Below, one piece after another: positions 1 through 11,955 of a stretch of 64,000 bases of DNA. This DNA comes from Adiantum capillus-veneris (Eukaryota; Streptophyta; Polypodiopsida; Polypodiales; Pteridaceae). The notes under the pieces were generated by a model. That model was not told where the DNA came from. It ran no database searches and worked only from the letters and a program-made list of their open reading frames with translations. The stretch's first letter is position 1. The number at the start of each line of letters is the position of its first letter. The translations under genes and the position numbers were made by a program. The stretch is from assembly GCA_014529385.2 (NCBI GenBank), contig CM043971.1, positions 58,389,709 to 58,453,708 on the forward strand. Direction: 5' to 3'.

Positions 1-290
1 CGTAGTACTTTGTCTTCATGCCAAAGGATAGCTTTGGGTTGTAGCACCTCTTCTTGGTCTTCAATTTCGAGAGGGTTTTCAATAATTGGTTCAGTTGGTG
101 GCTCTCCTTTGTAGGGCTTAAGTAGGTTCACATGAAAAGCATTGTGTATAAGCCAATGGTTGGACAGTTTTTGTTGATAAGCCATCTCATTGATTGGCTT
201 CAAAATTTGAAAAGGACCATAGTATCATTTTGCTAGTTTAACATAATACTTTTGATGGCCCGTAGGATTTTTGCTCGTTGTGTGCCTCAA
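1..290 (-). pseudogene. Element A integrase C-terminal tail (GPY/F module)
   Basis: The minus strand encodes the motif YYGPFQI followed by a segment ending in HVNLLKPYKGEPP, the GPY/F module found downstream of the integrase core in chromoviruses. An in-frame TGA lies directly before YYGPF (near 226-228). The frame then runs to the window edge with an acidic stretch and ILWHEDK, which in relatives leads into the chromodomain. The chromodomain itself is not in the window. Confidence 0.7.
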
Positions 291-1235
291 TCAAGCCTTG
301 GGAAAATTAAGAAAGACCCAATCATTTTCTTTCAACTTTAAGGCCCTTATGTGCTTGTCAACAATAGCTTTTTGCCTTTGTTGAGAGATGAATATAGCAT
401 CCTTAATCTTTTGAAAATATTTTTGTAGGTCACGGCTATACTCATCGGCAGCAGCGAAAATCTTCCCATGTACTTTAAGTAGCAAGGAGCTTTTAGGTCT
501 TCCCTCTATGATTTCAAAAGGTGCTTTTCTCATAGAAGTATGGATTGTATTATTGTATGCATACTCTATAAGGGGTAAGTACTTTTTCCATTGTGAGCAT
601 TGATCTACTTATGTAACATAAGTCTTTAGTAGATCGAGTATCGTAAGATTGGCTATCTCACTTTGGCCATCCATTTGTGGGTGATAGGCCAAAGAGAAAT
701 TCAATCTTGTACCTAGATTTTCAAAGAGACCTTCCCAAAAATTATAGGTCATTCGAGGATCTCTATCTGATACGATGGATGTTGGCAATCCATGGTGTTT
801 AAAAATTTGAAATATGAAGAGAGTTGCCATTTGGTGTGCCTTAATAGTCTTTTTGACAGGAATAAAGTGTGCTTGTTTGTTAAACCTATCGACTATTGTC
901 CATATCCCCATATTCCCATGGATAGACTTGGATAATCCAAAGATAAAACCCATGGATATACTCTCCCATGGTAAATTAGGGATTGGCAATGGCTAGAGTA
1001 ATCCAGGTTGCTTCCCTCTATCATACTTAGTATTTTTGCATACCACACATTTTGAAACATACTCTTGTATGTCCACTTTCATGGTAGGCCAATAGAAGTA
1101 TGTCTCTACTCCTTGAAGAGTAGTAATGCCTCTATGCCTCGCATAGGAACAAGCATGGGATTCATACATAACTTTCTCACGAAGGGAGTAGGTAACACAT
1201 AGCCTATTGCCATGGAGAAGATAACCATCTTGCAA
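291..1235 (-). pseudogene. Element A integrase (zinc-binding and catalytic core), disrupted
   Basis: Integrase inserts the retrotransposon cDNA into the host genome. The block 1235-993 is the N-terminal zinc-binding region, with YFYWPTM and the CVVCKNTKYDRGK pair of cysteines. The block 989-609 is the catalytic core, with SDRDP (second Asp) and a DGQSE segment (catalytic Glu). The first catalytic Asp, expected in SISMDFI-like context, reads SISMGFI here, so the triad is broken. Frames are split at 993/989 and between 609 and 533; 533-291 continues toward the GPY/F module. Confidence 0.85.
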
Positions 1236-1487
1236 GGTGAATGGTTACTCTTTCTTCCCCAAAGCAAGGGCTGACATTATGTCTTTAAAGTTAGGGTCAG
1301 TAGTATACTCATCTTTCATAGAAGATAGATCATTGTGAGTTGCTATAGAAACGGCATTAACTTTTGGTCATCGTGAAATTTCATTGGCCACTTGATTGTG
1401 CTTACCAAGCAATGTGAGCAATATGAAAATAAAATTGTGAAAGAAAATTTTCCCACCTCATTTGTTTGTCAGAAAGCTTAGTTTGCA

Positions 1488-2886
1488 TCATGAAGTACTT
1501 AAGACTTTGGTGATCGGTTCGCAAATAAATGGATTCCCCAATAGATAATGCTTCCATGTGTCAAGGGCATGTAGAACAGCTAAAAGCTCTTTCTCATAAA
1601 TGCCAAGGACCCGTTCATCCATATTGAGCCTTCGGCTCTCATATGCTATGGCATGTCCTTCTTGAAGGAAGACTGCTCCTAGGCAATCACCACAAGCATC
1701 ACAATGGACCTCAAATGGCTTTGAGAGATCGGGAAGCAGAAGGACTGGTTGGGAGGTAAGCTTCTCTTTGAGATTGTCAAAAGCATTTTTCTCCTTAGCA
1801 GTCCATGAGTACTTAATGTTCTTCTTTGTTAAGTCATGTAATGGATCTACTATTTGAGAGAATTTTGCTATGAAGCGTCTATAATATGCGCACATACCAA
1901 TAAAGCTTCTTGGCTCATGTAGATTCCTTGGATTAGGCCATGCCTTTATTACCTCCAACTTTTATGGATCCATACGGATACCTCCTTGAGAGATAATATG
2001 ACTTAAGTATTGAGTCTCTTGAAGAAAAATTTTGCTTTTCTTTTGATTGATGAAAAGCTTGTTCTCCCTCAATGCTTGAAGAATCACCTGGAGATGTTGC
2101 TTGTGTACCTCCAAGGACTTGGAGTAGATGATGATATCATCAAAGAACACTCCAATGAATTTACGATAGGGTCTAAAGGTTTTCTCCATTAATCGATTGA
2201 ATGTGGCTGGTGCATTAGTCAAGCCAAAAAGCATGACTAGATATTCATAAATACCAAACGTTGTACGAAACACGGTCTTTAGGATATCTTCATTCACTAT
2301 CCTTATTTGATGATAGACACTTTTAAGGTCAATCCTAATGAAGTAGGTAGAGCCTTGTAGCTTATCAAACAGATCTTCTACCCGAGGTACGAAAATATGT
2401 TTTTGATAGTGATATGGTTTAGTGCTCGATAGTCCACACACATGCAGTATGTACCATGTTTTTCTTTTGCACTAAAAGGACTACAGAACAAAAGGGAGAG
2501 GAGCTAGGCCTCATCATCCCTTTGTCTACCAATTCTTGTACTTGTCTCATGATCTCCTCTTGTTGAGCTTGGGAAACTCGATAAGAAGGCTTGTTAGGCG
2601 GTGAGCTTCCTGGTAGGAGCTCAATTCGATGGTCATCATCTCCTCGTTTGGGAGGTAAGTCCATAGGGATATCATCAATGAACACATCTTGGAATCCTTT
2701 TAGAAAATTAGACAAGCTTAACTCTTCTTGATTACTACCATTTACATTTGATGAAACATTAGGACCTTTTAGGGACTCTTTGACAAAAATCATGTACACA
2801 AAAACTGAGCTTTTCATTGATTTATCAAAAGCAAGAGGATTTATAAGTGGTTTAGTACGACCGGACTCACTAGCACCTATATACAT
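1488..2886 (-). pseudogene. Element A reverse transcriptase and RNase H, disrupted
   Basis: Residues LVDKGMMRPSSSPF (2886-2419 frame) start the RT fingers. The frame 2441-1962 holds the palm with YHQIRI, MLFGLTNAPATF and FFDDIIIYS, where FFDD stands for the usual Y/F-x-DD catalytic motif. The frame 1958-1488 begins with YYRRFI (connection) and holds RNase H with VHCDACGDCLGAVF and YEKELLAVL. Three frames are needed to cover one normal pol segment, so frameshifts lie near 2420-2440 and 1960. Ty3/gypsy order is supported by RNase H preceding integrase. Confidence 0.88.
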
Positions 2887-2929
2887 GCTCTTTTCCTGTA
2901 GGTGAAGTAGATTCTTCTTTCAGGGAACT

Positions 2930-3172
2930 TCATGTTGGCAGCCATGTGGTTGAACCATCCTCATGTTGGAGAGGAGAGATGAAAAAGTCTTCTTTGTCGA
3001 CATAGCTTTGGACATGAAGCCTCAACTTCCCAATCAAGGGAGTAACGGAGGCTTGTTGTCCCTTGAAATTTGTATTAGCAGTTACAGTATCTCTCATCTC
3101 AAAATCTTGAATGCCCAACTTAGTGGCCAACTCCATTGATATGAAGTTGTGAGTAGAGCTAGGGTCAAACAA
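2930..3172 (-). pseudogene. Element A retroviral-type aspartic protease fragment
   Basis: The segment MFDPSSTHNFIS followed by ATKLGI is the active-site region of a Ty3/gypsy protease (usual form DSGATHSFI). The residue after Asp is Pro and the Gly of the D-S/T-G triad is Ser, so catalysis is doubtful. It sits between the gag zinc knuckle and RT, as expected. Confidence 0.75.
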
Positions 3173-3189
3173 GATGAAGGCATCATGCT

Positions 3190-4644
3190 CCCTTACCTTT
3201 TCCCAAGCATAGGAGAGAGGTAATCCTTTGCAATGAGCATCCTCTTTTGGATCTTCGATAGTGGAAGCTCTAGGAGTCTCATTGCAGGCATTTCTCTTGG
3301 GGCAAGAAAGATAGCCATGTCCTTGCTCCCCGCACTTAAAACATTTGCGGTCCTTGCAAAAAGCTTCAAGCTCTTCAGGAGAGAGTTTATTTTTTCCTTT
3401 GTAAACTCCCTTCTCCTTGGACCGATTGTTGTTGTTGTTATTGGAATTTCCTTAGGAAGAATTTTGGGCATTAGTTTTTTCCCTTTGCATCACTTTTGTC
3501 TTTGTTTTCCATGGGCTTGACATTCCTTCTAGCCCCTTGTTGGAAATTGATGTGCAAAGAAATCATAGTGTGGTGGATTACTACGGTGATAGAACAAAGC
3601 CGTTGGGAGTTGATGTACTCAGCCATCTCTTCAGGTAATCCCGCACATAATTGTTGCTTTTGTTTGGCGAAGTCTACCTTTTGAAAGACAATAGCCTTGA
3701 GATGTAAATCCCAAAACTTGTCCGTATTTGTGGATAGACTCATGGGAGAGAAGCTTCAAATTCCGCCATTCGGTAAGCACTTTGTCCGTTGCATCGCTTG
3801 CAAGAAATTGCTTCATGATGAAAACTCATAGAGTTTTCCATGTCTTTGGGGCTTCATCGTTGCCATGAAGGCTAGCCCACCATTGACGAGTAGACTTCTG
3901 GAAGATCATAGCTACATGGTGTAGCTTGGAGGACTCTGTGAAGCCCTCATCTCTAAAGGCCGCATCAAATTGCTGGATGAAGGCCAATACTTTGTCCACA
4001 GCACCAAAGGTGCCATCATAGGTGAGAAAAGAGATACTCTTTCCTCCCTCTTTGAACTTCTTGAGCTCTTGGGACCTTCAAAATGCATGGTAAGATTTGC
4101 GATGTCCTCCCCTCTTGTATTCTCTAGGAGAATAGATGTAGCTTTCGTCGGAAGAGGAGGAAGGTGAAGAAGAAGAGAAGAGGGTGACCTCTTTCTTACC
4201 CTTTGAGGAAGGTGAAGAAGAAGGAGAAGAGGGTGACCTCTTTCTTACCCTTTTCTTCCTTTGTTTTCTCTCTTCCCTTTTGGAGTGACGAGGAGAAGGA
4301 CTATGGGTTGACCGTTTCCTCTTGGGAGGAGTTGGCGATTGTCTAGACCTCCATCTTCGTGGAGCCACATCTTCAAAGGAACTTAGGGATTTGCTTCTTT
4401 CTCGTTCTTTGGATCCTCCTCTCTTATGGGAGAGAGTCTTCTTTTCATGAAGAGGCCTCTTAAGCTCTCTCTCCTCTCGGAGAGGAAAGGAAAGCCCATA
4501 AGCACGAAGTTGTTGTGTAACTTCGGCTTGCGTTGCAACCTAGTAACAAGATAATTGACAAACATGGGGCATCATCATTAGCACCTTCATGTACAAATCA
4601 AAGTTATCAATGTTCATTCTACTCTCTTGGTTATTCTCAGCCAT
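3190..4644 (-). pseudogene. Element A gag with CCHC zinc knuckle, disrupted
   Basis: A plausible gag start lies at 4644 (MAENNQESRMNIDNFDLY). The frame 4368-4078 is Arg/Ser-rich and basic. Frames 3816-3471 carry the capsid-like block with WRNLKLLSHESIHKY and LCAGLPEEMAEYINSQR. A CCHC nucleic-acid knuckle (CFKCGEQGHGYLSC) is encoded at 3343-3302. Several frame changes and stops show that the gene is dead. Confidence 0.8.
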
Positions 4645-5040
4645 GCTAATTAAACTTATGTATAGATATACTTTGTGTTTTGGTACCCTCAAAAACCTTA
4701 GTCTCTACTCTTCTTTACCTTTAAAAATCAGTTCTCAAGCAGCCACACCCGTGGTTTAGACACTGTTGATTGCAAAGACTAATGGAGAGGGTCTAACATT
4801 GCTCGATTGATTATGACTCCTGTTGAGCTTGCTCGAAGCTCAATAATGGTTAAGCCAAAGGCAAGCCCCGAGAGGCTCCATTATTAAGACTATAGTTCCC
4901 AACGGTGTACCTCAAACTAAGTCCTTCTCAACCAAGATAATAGATCCCTGTCCCACTTACCCTATTGCAATAAACAGGCCCAACCTTTCATGGACAACTT
5001 AAAGACCTCTCTTCTTAAGCAAAAAAAGAGAAACCAATAG

Positions 5041-5052
5041 TCCTGATAACAA
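5041..5052 (-). promoter_or_regulatory. Element A degenerate primer-binding site
   Basis: On the minus strand, the bases next to the LTR read close to TGGTATCAGAGC, the complement of the initiator Met-tRNA 3' end, but with several substitutions. Its position directly inside 5053 fixes this LTR as the 5' LTR of element A. Confidence 0.6.
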
Positions 5053-5746
5053 TGTAATGGATATGGCCTATGAAATTTGAGAATAGCGGAATTAAGAGAA
5101 TTAGAGTGACCATTTTTGTGAGACTACTTTGAGAACATAGAGGGTGAACTTATTTAGCGGTAGCAACATAACCATAGTATTTAATTAACTTGGCATGAAC
5201 AATACTTTTGAAAGAGAGAGAGTTTAGAGAATTGACAACAGTTGAGGACCGGATTTATGTGGAGTCGGTCCCCCCTCCATTAGGCTTTTGTATTATAGCT
5301 TCTCCTATCAAGAGAGACTTGGTACAATACAATCTTTGTGTTCCTTGTGACCTAGGTGATGCAATGAAGATGGAAAGCTTCATGCATCATGGACATAGCA
5401 TATACTTTATAAAAAGCATTAACCATCCCCAACCTCAGTCCCAAGGCCTCAAACACCTTCAAAGGTGGAGAGAGCTAGCAGGGAATGAGGGTAGGGAAGA
5501 GGAAGGAGAAACATTCATAGGAGAAAGAAATAGTTCCTCACTTATCATCAGTCTTCTTGCTTAGCATACATAATAGCATAGTAATGAAGATGGATAAGAT
5601 GGCAAGTTTAAGCATTGGAGCATGGCTCTTGGTTGGATTTACATTCCATAGCCAAGAGTGTTGGTGTAGGCTCTCAACTTCTCTACAAGCTTGGAGAAGG
5701 AGATGGAGCTCTTGCACTTTGCAACTCACACACACTGAGAGAGAGA

Positions 5747-5787
<41 letters not shown>

Positions 5788-6395
5788 TATACCCCCCAAG
5801 CTAGCCCCCTCCTTGCTTTGGTCGACCCCCTCTTCTAGCACTACCTTGCACTCTATTGGACCTCCTCAAGCCTAGCCAATCACATGCTTAGTGCATGTCA
5901 AGAAACAAGGGTAGCCTTGGGACAAGTGTCCCCCTTTCCCCTTTGAGAGAGAGGACTTAATAAATGCATAAACAACTAATTAAATTGACTAAATTATCAT
6001 TGGACCCCTTGGGAGGCCAACCAATAGTCTTTAGACATACCATGAGGGCAACATGAAGAGGAGCTTGAAAAGTGTCCTACATGCTTAAAGAGGTAAAGTC
6101 AAACTCTTTAAAGGGCCCTTTTGTGAGTCCAAATTTTGTCTAATGGGACTTTTAACACTAAACTTTGGAGGTCTTTAATGAAGCTAACCTTTAGATCTTT
6201 AAGCTCTATTAGCTAGCTTTGCTCTTTGACAGACCGTCTCTCATTTGGACCCCTTTGCAATTGGCCCCATGTTGAGATAGATCTGTAAGCACATGCCTAT
6301 ATTCTAACCCTTGTTCTCGTTTATTCTCCCACATTAGATGATCAGTTTAATATGAGAAAATCATTTGGGCTGGTTAGTTATTAGGTTTTTTAACA
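5053..6395 (-). repeat. Element A 5' LTR (family A, 1343 bp)
   Basis: The LTR has TG...CA ends (TG at 5053, CA at 6394-6395) and is similar along its length to solo copies at 7585-9182 and 26613-28188. It is shorter than these, so it carries internal deletions. It contains a mixed GA/GT microsatellite at about 5729-5789. On the strand opposite to element coding it has an open frame (5208-5564) that is also present in the other LTRs. Confidence 0.85.
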
Positions 6396-6784
6396 TAGAT
6401 TGTGGATAAGGGAATATGCTCAAGCATGTAAATGGTGGAATATTGTCTGCATTTACTTTAAAATTGTAAATTCAACCTCTCATGTGGAAAATTATTTGTT
6501 TAGATGATTTTGATTCAAAGTCCATGTTTATATTGTTTAAAATCACAAAATTACAAGGGAAAGTTTTTCTCTTATGCGAATTGTTATTGAACAAACAAGC
6601 GCACTTGCTTGGTTGCCTACATGCTTTGTGCTTCTTAGGGCTTCAATATTGCTTGGTATCTAGTGTATCCTTAACTATTCCCAATAGTGCAAACACTCTA
6701 TTGCCTTTAAATGTCTTTCTCCTATCAAGTATCAAGCTAGCTCAAAGTCCTCCAACGTGCTGAAGAGGATTCTCACTTTGATGT

Positions 6785-6827
<43 letters not shown>

Positions 6828-7353
6828 GTTATTGCAAATTAGGCATTGTTGTCACTCGTGTTAGGAGGAGCTTCTATGGTTTCCCCACCAACATTCAATT
6901 AATGAGTGCTTTTGCCAATGACAGCATACTATCCTCAGTCCACTCTCCCCTCTAAGATTTTGTACACTCCCTCTTGCCTGATTTACGATCAAATACAAGT
7001 TTTTTTTATATCTTGCTTATAACAATGCATCACATTAATGCTTTAAGCAATGACAATTTGGCTATGGATGATGGAATCTAAATGTTCTTTCATAGACTCC
7101 AACAAGGTGTGCCCCTCTCTATCATGTTGGGGATGATCAACTAAAGAACTTGATACTTGATTAGCTGCAAAGGCTTGCAAATAGGCTTGTAGAGCTTGGA
7201 AAAGCCTACCATTGTGATAGCTTTGGTAGATTCTCTTATTCTTGTCCTATGAATGGAAAAAGAGACATGCATTGTGCATGAATGTGTGCAAGACCACAAT
7301 TGTAGACTCCTCCACTCACAACTTTCATCAATTTAGCTAAATATCTCGCATGT

Positions 7354-7434
<81 letters not shown>
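6396..7434. other. No gene seen; AT-rich spacer with GT and CT microsatellites
   Basis: No frame here resembles a known protein. There is a (GT)n run at about 6787-6825 and a (CT)n run at about 7359-7419 that passes into (CA)n up to 7434. Confidence 0.6.
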
Positions 7435-7579
7435 TGTAGCTCTAAGGAATGGAACCTTTTCCATGACCTTTGCCTCTCAAAGGAACTAGAAAAAATACCC
7501 TTATATAGCCGACCGAGCCTCTATATATAGGACCCCTATACTTATGTGCATCTCTTGGAATAGGAAACTCCCTAGCCCA

Positions 7580-7584
7580 TGTTT
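7580..7584. repeat. Target-site duplication TGTTT, left copy
   Basis: The five bases before the solo LTR equal the five bases after it (9183-9187). Confidence 0.85.
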
Positions 7585-9182
7585 TGTAATGAAATTGGCC
7601 TATTTAATTTGAGAGTAGCAGAAATTAATGAGAGTACTTTTGAGAAATGACTTTGTGAGCATAGCGGGTGAACATAATTGAAGATAGCAACATAATCATA
7701 GCAATTAGTTAACTTGGCATGAACAATACTTTTGCAAGAGAGAGAATTTAGAGAACATGACAACAGTTGAGGACCGGATTTATGTGGAGCCGGTCCCCCC
7801 TCCAATAGGCATTTGTATTATGATTTCTCCCATTAAGAGAGACTTGTTACAATACAATCTTTGTGTTCCTTGTGACCTAGGTGATGCAATGAAGATGGAG
7901 AGCTTCATGCATCACAAACTTAACATAAACTTGAAGAAAGCTTTAACTATCCCAAGCCTCAGTCCCAAGACCTCAAACACCTTTGAAGGTGGAGAGAGCT
8001 AGCAGGGAATGAGGGTAGGGAAGAAGAAGAAGAAACATTTTGTAGGAGAAAGAATTAGTTCCTCACTTATCATAACTCTTGTTGCTAGCATACATAATAG
8101 CATAGTAATGAAGAAGAAGGAGATGGCAAGCTTAAGCATTGAAGCATGGCTCTTGGTTGGATTTGCACTCCATATCCAAGAGTGTTGGTGTAGGCTCTCA
8201 ACCTCTACTTGCTTGGAGAAGGAGAGGGAGCTCTTGCACTTTGTATAGCACACAATGAGAGTGTTTGTGAGTGTGTGTGGGTGAGTATACCCCCTAAGCA
8301 ACCCCCTAGCTTGCTTGGGTCGACCCCCCCTTGTAGCTCATGCTTGAAGCTCATTGGACCCCTCCAGGCCTAGCCAATCACAAGCAGGAGGCATTACAAG
8401 CAGCAAGGGTAGCCTTGAGACAAGTGTCCCCCTTTCCCCTTTGAGAGAGAGGACTAGATAAATGCTAAATCAATTAATTAAATCACCTAAATTATTATTG
8501 GACCTTGGGTGGCCAACCAATAGGCTTCAGGCACACTATGAGGGCAACATGAGGAGGAACTTGACAAGTGTCCCTTTTGCTTTCTTTGTACCATGCATGC
8601 CTTGTGTGAGTATGTGGGTGTTCTCTCTCATCCCCCCTCATGTAGGGCTCGCCCCCTCCTTGTAGGGATTGAATCTTTGACTTTTTGACACCTCAAGCCC
8701 CTCATGCATAGGCCCAGTTCCCACCACAAGCTTGGCTCATAAGCACTTTAAGCTTGGGCTGGGTTCTCACCTCAAGTGCAACCCTAGCATCTCAAGAATG
8801 TCAAGCACCTCAAGCATCTCAAGCACCTCGAGCACCTTAGTCATCAAGCATGACAAGCAGGACAAGCACCTCGAGCTGGATCGGGTTCCCGCGCCTCAAG
8901 CTCAGCCCTAGCTTACCTAAGGTCAAAGGCCTTTTACACACATTATTGGAGGTTTTCAATGAAGCTAACCCTAAGGTCTTATGCTCCATTTGTTAGCCTT
9001 GCTCTTTGATAGACCATCTCTCATTTGGGCCCCTTTACCATTGGCCCCGTGTTGAGATAGATCTATAAGCACATATCTATATCTTAACACTTGTTCCCGT
9101 TTATTCTCCCACATTAAGTGATCAATTTAATATGAGAAAATCATTTGGGTTGGTTAGATATTAGATATTAGATTTTATGACA
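7585..9182 (-). mobile_element. Solo LTR of family A (1598 bp) with TSD TGTTT
   Basis: It has TG...CA ends and matches the element A 5' LTR throughout, including the region around 7757-8002 and the terminal motif ending in TATGACA. Exact 5-bp duplications flank it (7580-7584 and 9183-9187). No internal retroelement sequence is present, so this is a solo LTR left by LTR-LTR recombination. It sits inside a candidate older LTR (element K). Confidence 0.9.
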
Positions 9183-9187
9183 TGTTT
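9183..9187. repeat. Target-site duplication TGTTT, right copy
   Basis: Identical to 7580-7584. Confidence 0.85.
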
Positions 9188-9227
9188 CCATAGCTCATAG
9201 CCATTGGGACCTTGTTCTGACATTACA

Positions 9228-10873
9228 TTTTTAAAGAATCCTCCTCAAAAACCTCAATGGAAAAGATTTTACTAAGCGCACCAATGCTTTCCTAATAAAT
9301 ATATGTGAGGTTGAATTATATGCTTGTAGCAAAGGTTGAACATTGTAAAATTGTATGATTGCAATTAGACAACTAGAACCTTTAGAAATATTGTCCCTTT
9401 GGTCAAAAGGGATCTCAACCCAATAAAAGAGCCTACCTTGATCGAGGTGGCCATCTCAGCAAAACTTAATGCTCCCACTCATGAAGCAATTATTTCTAGA
9501 AACTTGGAATTCTTACATGGTAGCACCGATCAAAAGTGAATGATTAGCTGTTTTGTTGTGACACATTAAAAATTTTGGTGTCGTGTGTTTAAGTCAACGA
9601 GTACATTTACTCTCCACATGTAGAGTAAATCCCCAAACTTGTGCCATTCTCTTGAAAAGAAGAAGAGCCTTGTGTAGATGGGATCCCACAAAATCTCTAA
9701 CTTCACAATGTATTGGGCTTACATCTATACATGTAAAGAATCAAGGGATGTATTGTTGTACAAAACTTTGAATTGAGTAATCAAAACATGATACTACATA
9801 TGACTAGGGCTAACCCAAAGTGCACACTTGGTAGTGTAGTGAGAATGAAGCTTGGATTGAATTTTCACCAAGGTATTACAATCATAAACGACACCACATT
9901 GGCTCATAAAGGTCCTGGTAAAATCTGTAATAAAATTTCTATCGATGAAAAACTTAAAACTACAAGTTTTGTCATACTTGCATTGAGAATATCTCTTATA
10001 GAAGTCATACAAATACTTGGAAATCTTGAAAAAGAATCACCTGATTGAAACACATTTGGTGCCCCATACCACCAAGTATGCAACAGACAAATAACACACT
10101 AACAAAATTTCACTCATACCCGACTAGTTAATGCACTCTCGGCCTCTCATATCATTAAGGCAGTACAAACTATGAATTACAACTCAAATTCTTGATAATA
10201 AGAACAATATTCAACATCTTAGTCAACATGCTCATCAATGGCTTACTAAAAGCACGTTTCTTTTAATTGTAAGTAAAAAACATTACTATGTGTAACCCTT
10301 GTATCATCACATAGGAAGATGGAAAAACCTTGCCATAGGAAATCAGGTACAATTCTTGTGGGCAAAGAGACCGGTCCAAGTATGCTAAACCCTACTATTT
10401 GGACATAGAAGTGACATATTCCATATGTTGCCCGTTTACTTTTTCAAATAGGCTTTGCCTAACATCGCCATGTGGTTGGTTTGGTCATACAGCACTTATA
10501 TAACACCACCTTGTGGTTTTCTGTTGGTCATAAACCACTACATCTTTGCATAAATTACAAATATCTATGACATAGTGCATATAGACAATGTATGATGGTA
10601 AGAGCATTCTCAAGTGGCTCCCTTGATCACATTGATACAAAACAGACATACTTGTCATCTAGTCATGGACACTTCAAGAAATGAAAGGCTTGCAACTCAC
10701 CTTGGCAAACCGTAATCAGAATTGGTAGTCGATGATTTGACGTGCTTTGGCCTCAATCCCTTCTCATCTCATGGGCCAACTCCCCATGTGAAACATGGAT
10801 GGTACCGATGCTTATAGATGGCATTGATGGTGGCAAGTCCCATGCCAAAAGGTCAAACAAGAAGATTGACATT
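9228..10873 (-). mobile_element. Candidate internal region of short-LTR element K, coding not identified
   Basis: This stretch lies between two similar sequences (7435-9227 and 10888-11095) and ends at a Met-tRNA primer-like site at 10874-10886, so it may be the interior of a minus-strand LTR element. Minus-strand frames such as 10012-9794 (72 codons) do not show motifs I recognise (no zinc knuckle, no YVDD, no integrase signature). It is too short for a full pol region. It could also be unrelated DNA between two dispersed repeats. Confidence 0.35.
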
Positions 10874-10886
10874 GGCTCTCATACCA
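10874..10886 (-). promoter_or_regulatory. Primer-binding-site-like sequence (Met-tRNA), one mismatch
   Basis: The + strand reads GGCTCTCATACCA, one mismatch from the complement of the common plant-retrotransposon primer site TGGTATCAGAGCC. It lies directly inside the candidate right LTR of element K. Confidence 0.5.
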
Positions 10887-10887
10887 C

Positions 10888-11095
10888 GGTACACAAAGTC
10901 AAATCCTGCCCACAACCTCTACCTCTCGAAGGGACTAGAAAAATCACTCTATATCTCCACCCATCACCCTTAAATAGCCAACAGAGACTCTATATATATG
11001 TTCCCTATACTTATGTGCATCTTTTGGAATAGGAAACTCCCTAACCGCTATTCCCAATGCTCGTAGCCTCTAGGATCCTTGTCCAAACAATTGCA
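10888..11095 (-). repeat. Candidate right (5') LTR of element K
   Basis: Similar to the split copy at 7435-9227, with CTCTATATATA and the GGAATAGGAAACTCCCT block. This copy lacks the 1.6-kb solo LTR, so it shows the pre-insertion state of that site. Borders are approximate. Confidence 0.5.
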
Positions 11096-11339
11096 TACCT
11101 ACAATGGCACAGTGGTACATTTAACCACAATGTTGCTTTTGACACAAGGATGTCATGTTCAAGCATGGACACCACAACAAGCTGTACATCTTTTCATTAC
11201 TCGAGAACTTGATAGCCTAAATCTATTAATGACCCAGGGTGAGTGATCCCTCTGTGTCCTTTGGTGATGTTCTGAATCAAGAAGTTGAGGAGAAACAATG
11301 CAAGCCAATAAAAGAGTGGACATCTTACACCCCAAAGTG

Positions 11340-11955
11340 GCTGTAGTTTATGAAGATATTTTTATGGAAGGTGATGTGGGGGGCTCTACCGACGTGCATA
11401 AAGATCTAGGAGAGAGGAATTGGGTCAACAGATCGATGCGCGGGGTGCAGGTTAGCTAGTGAGGATTTGGCCCACCTATTCATGGAATGCCATGCGATCA
11501 GAGGCCTCACAGGGAAAATTTGTAAGTGCGTCCAAAGGACATGGCGGATCAGATTCTTCAAGACTGATTTGTTCCTTGGTGGCAAGAAGTTGGGAAGTCC
11601 TACTCTTCTCATCTGCACTCAAATTGTCAGGTACTTCTTATTTCACCATGTGTTTGAAGGAGATCTTGGTGTGGCAAGCTTCTCAAAGATAATACAAGAA
11701 AGCAGAGTGGTGATCTATACGCTTGGGCGGAAGCAAGACTCGAGACTGGCATAAGGCTACCCATGCCATGTTGTCAACCTGTGATAAGTACTTCACCTAC
11801 TTTGTTAAGCCGATGATGATAAGCCTCGAGAGGCGGTAGACACGTGTAATCTTCAGCACCTCAAGGCTCCGCCTAAGCTTGAGGTTGTTTTGTAATTTTA
11901 TGGTGTGCTTAATACAATTCACTAACAAATTGTGAGTTTTTCTAAAATAAAATAA
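11340..11955 (+). mobile_element. LINE 3' remnant with RT-associated zinc-finger domain
   Basis: From 11361 a frame reads FLWKVMWGALPTCIKI then, after a TAG, ERGIGSTDRCAGC and LAHLFMEC: the C-x2-C...H-x4-C zf-RVT module at the end of plant LINE ORF2 proteins. The frame continues to about 11754. A T-rich then A-rich 3' region ends in CTAAAATAAAATAAA near 11955. A related tail occurs at 13.7-14.0 kb. Only the 3' end is present, as expected for a 5'-truncated copy. Confidence 0.7.

Larger units (their letters stand above)
1..6395 (-). mobile_element. Element A: degenerate Ty3/gypsy chromovirus-type retrotransposon, 5' part to integrase C-terminus
   Basis: Reading leftward on the minus strand the order is LTR (6395-5053), primer site, gag, aspartic protease, reverse transcriptase, RNase H, integrase and a GPY/F-type integrase tail; this order is diagnostic of Ty3/gypsy. 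The window edge cuts the element after the integrase tail, so the 3' LTR and any chromodomain are outside. The tail matches the region that precedes a chromodomain in chromoviruses, which is why I call it chromovirus-type. All reading frames carry stops or frameshifts, so the copy is not autonomous. Two solo LTRs of the same family lie at 7585-9182 and 26613-28188. Confidence 0.9.
7435..9227 (-). repeat. Candidate left (3') LTR of element K, split by a solo LTR
   Basis: The segments 7435-7584 and 9183-9227 together resemble 10888-11095. Shared landmarks are a CTCTATATATA box, the string CCTATACTTATGTGCAT, and GGAATAGGAAACTCCCT, with similarity continuing across the solo-LTR insertion point. 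The outer TG/CA borders are my best guess and no target duplication was found. Confidence 0.5.
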
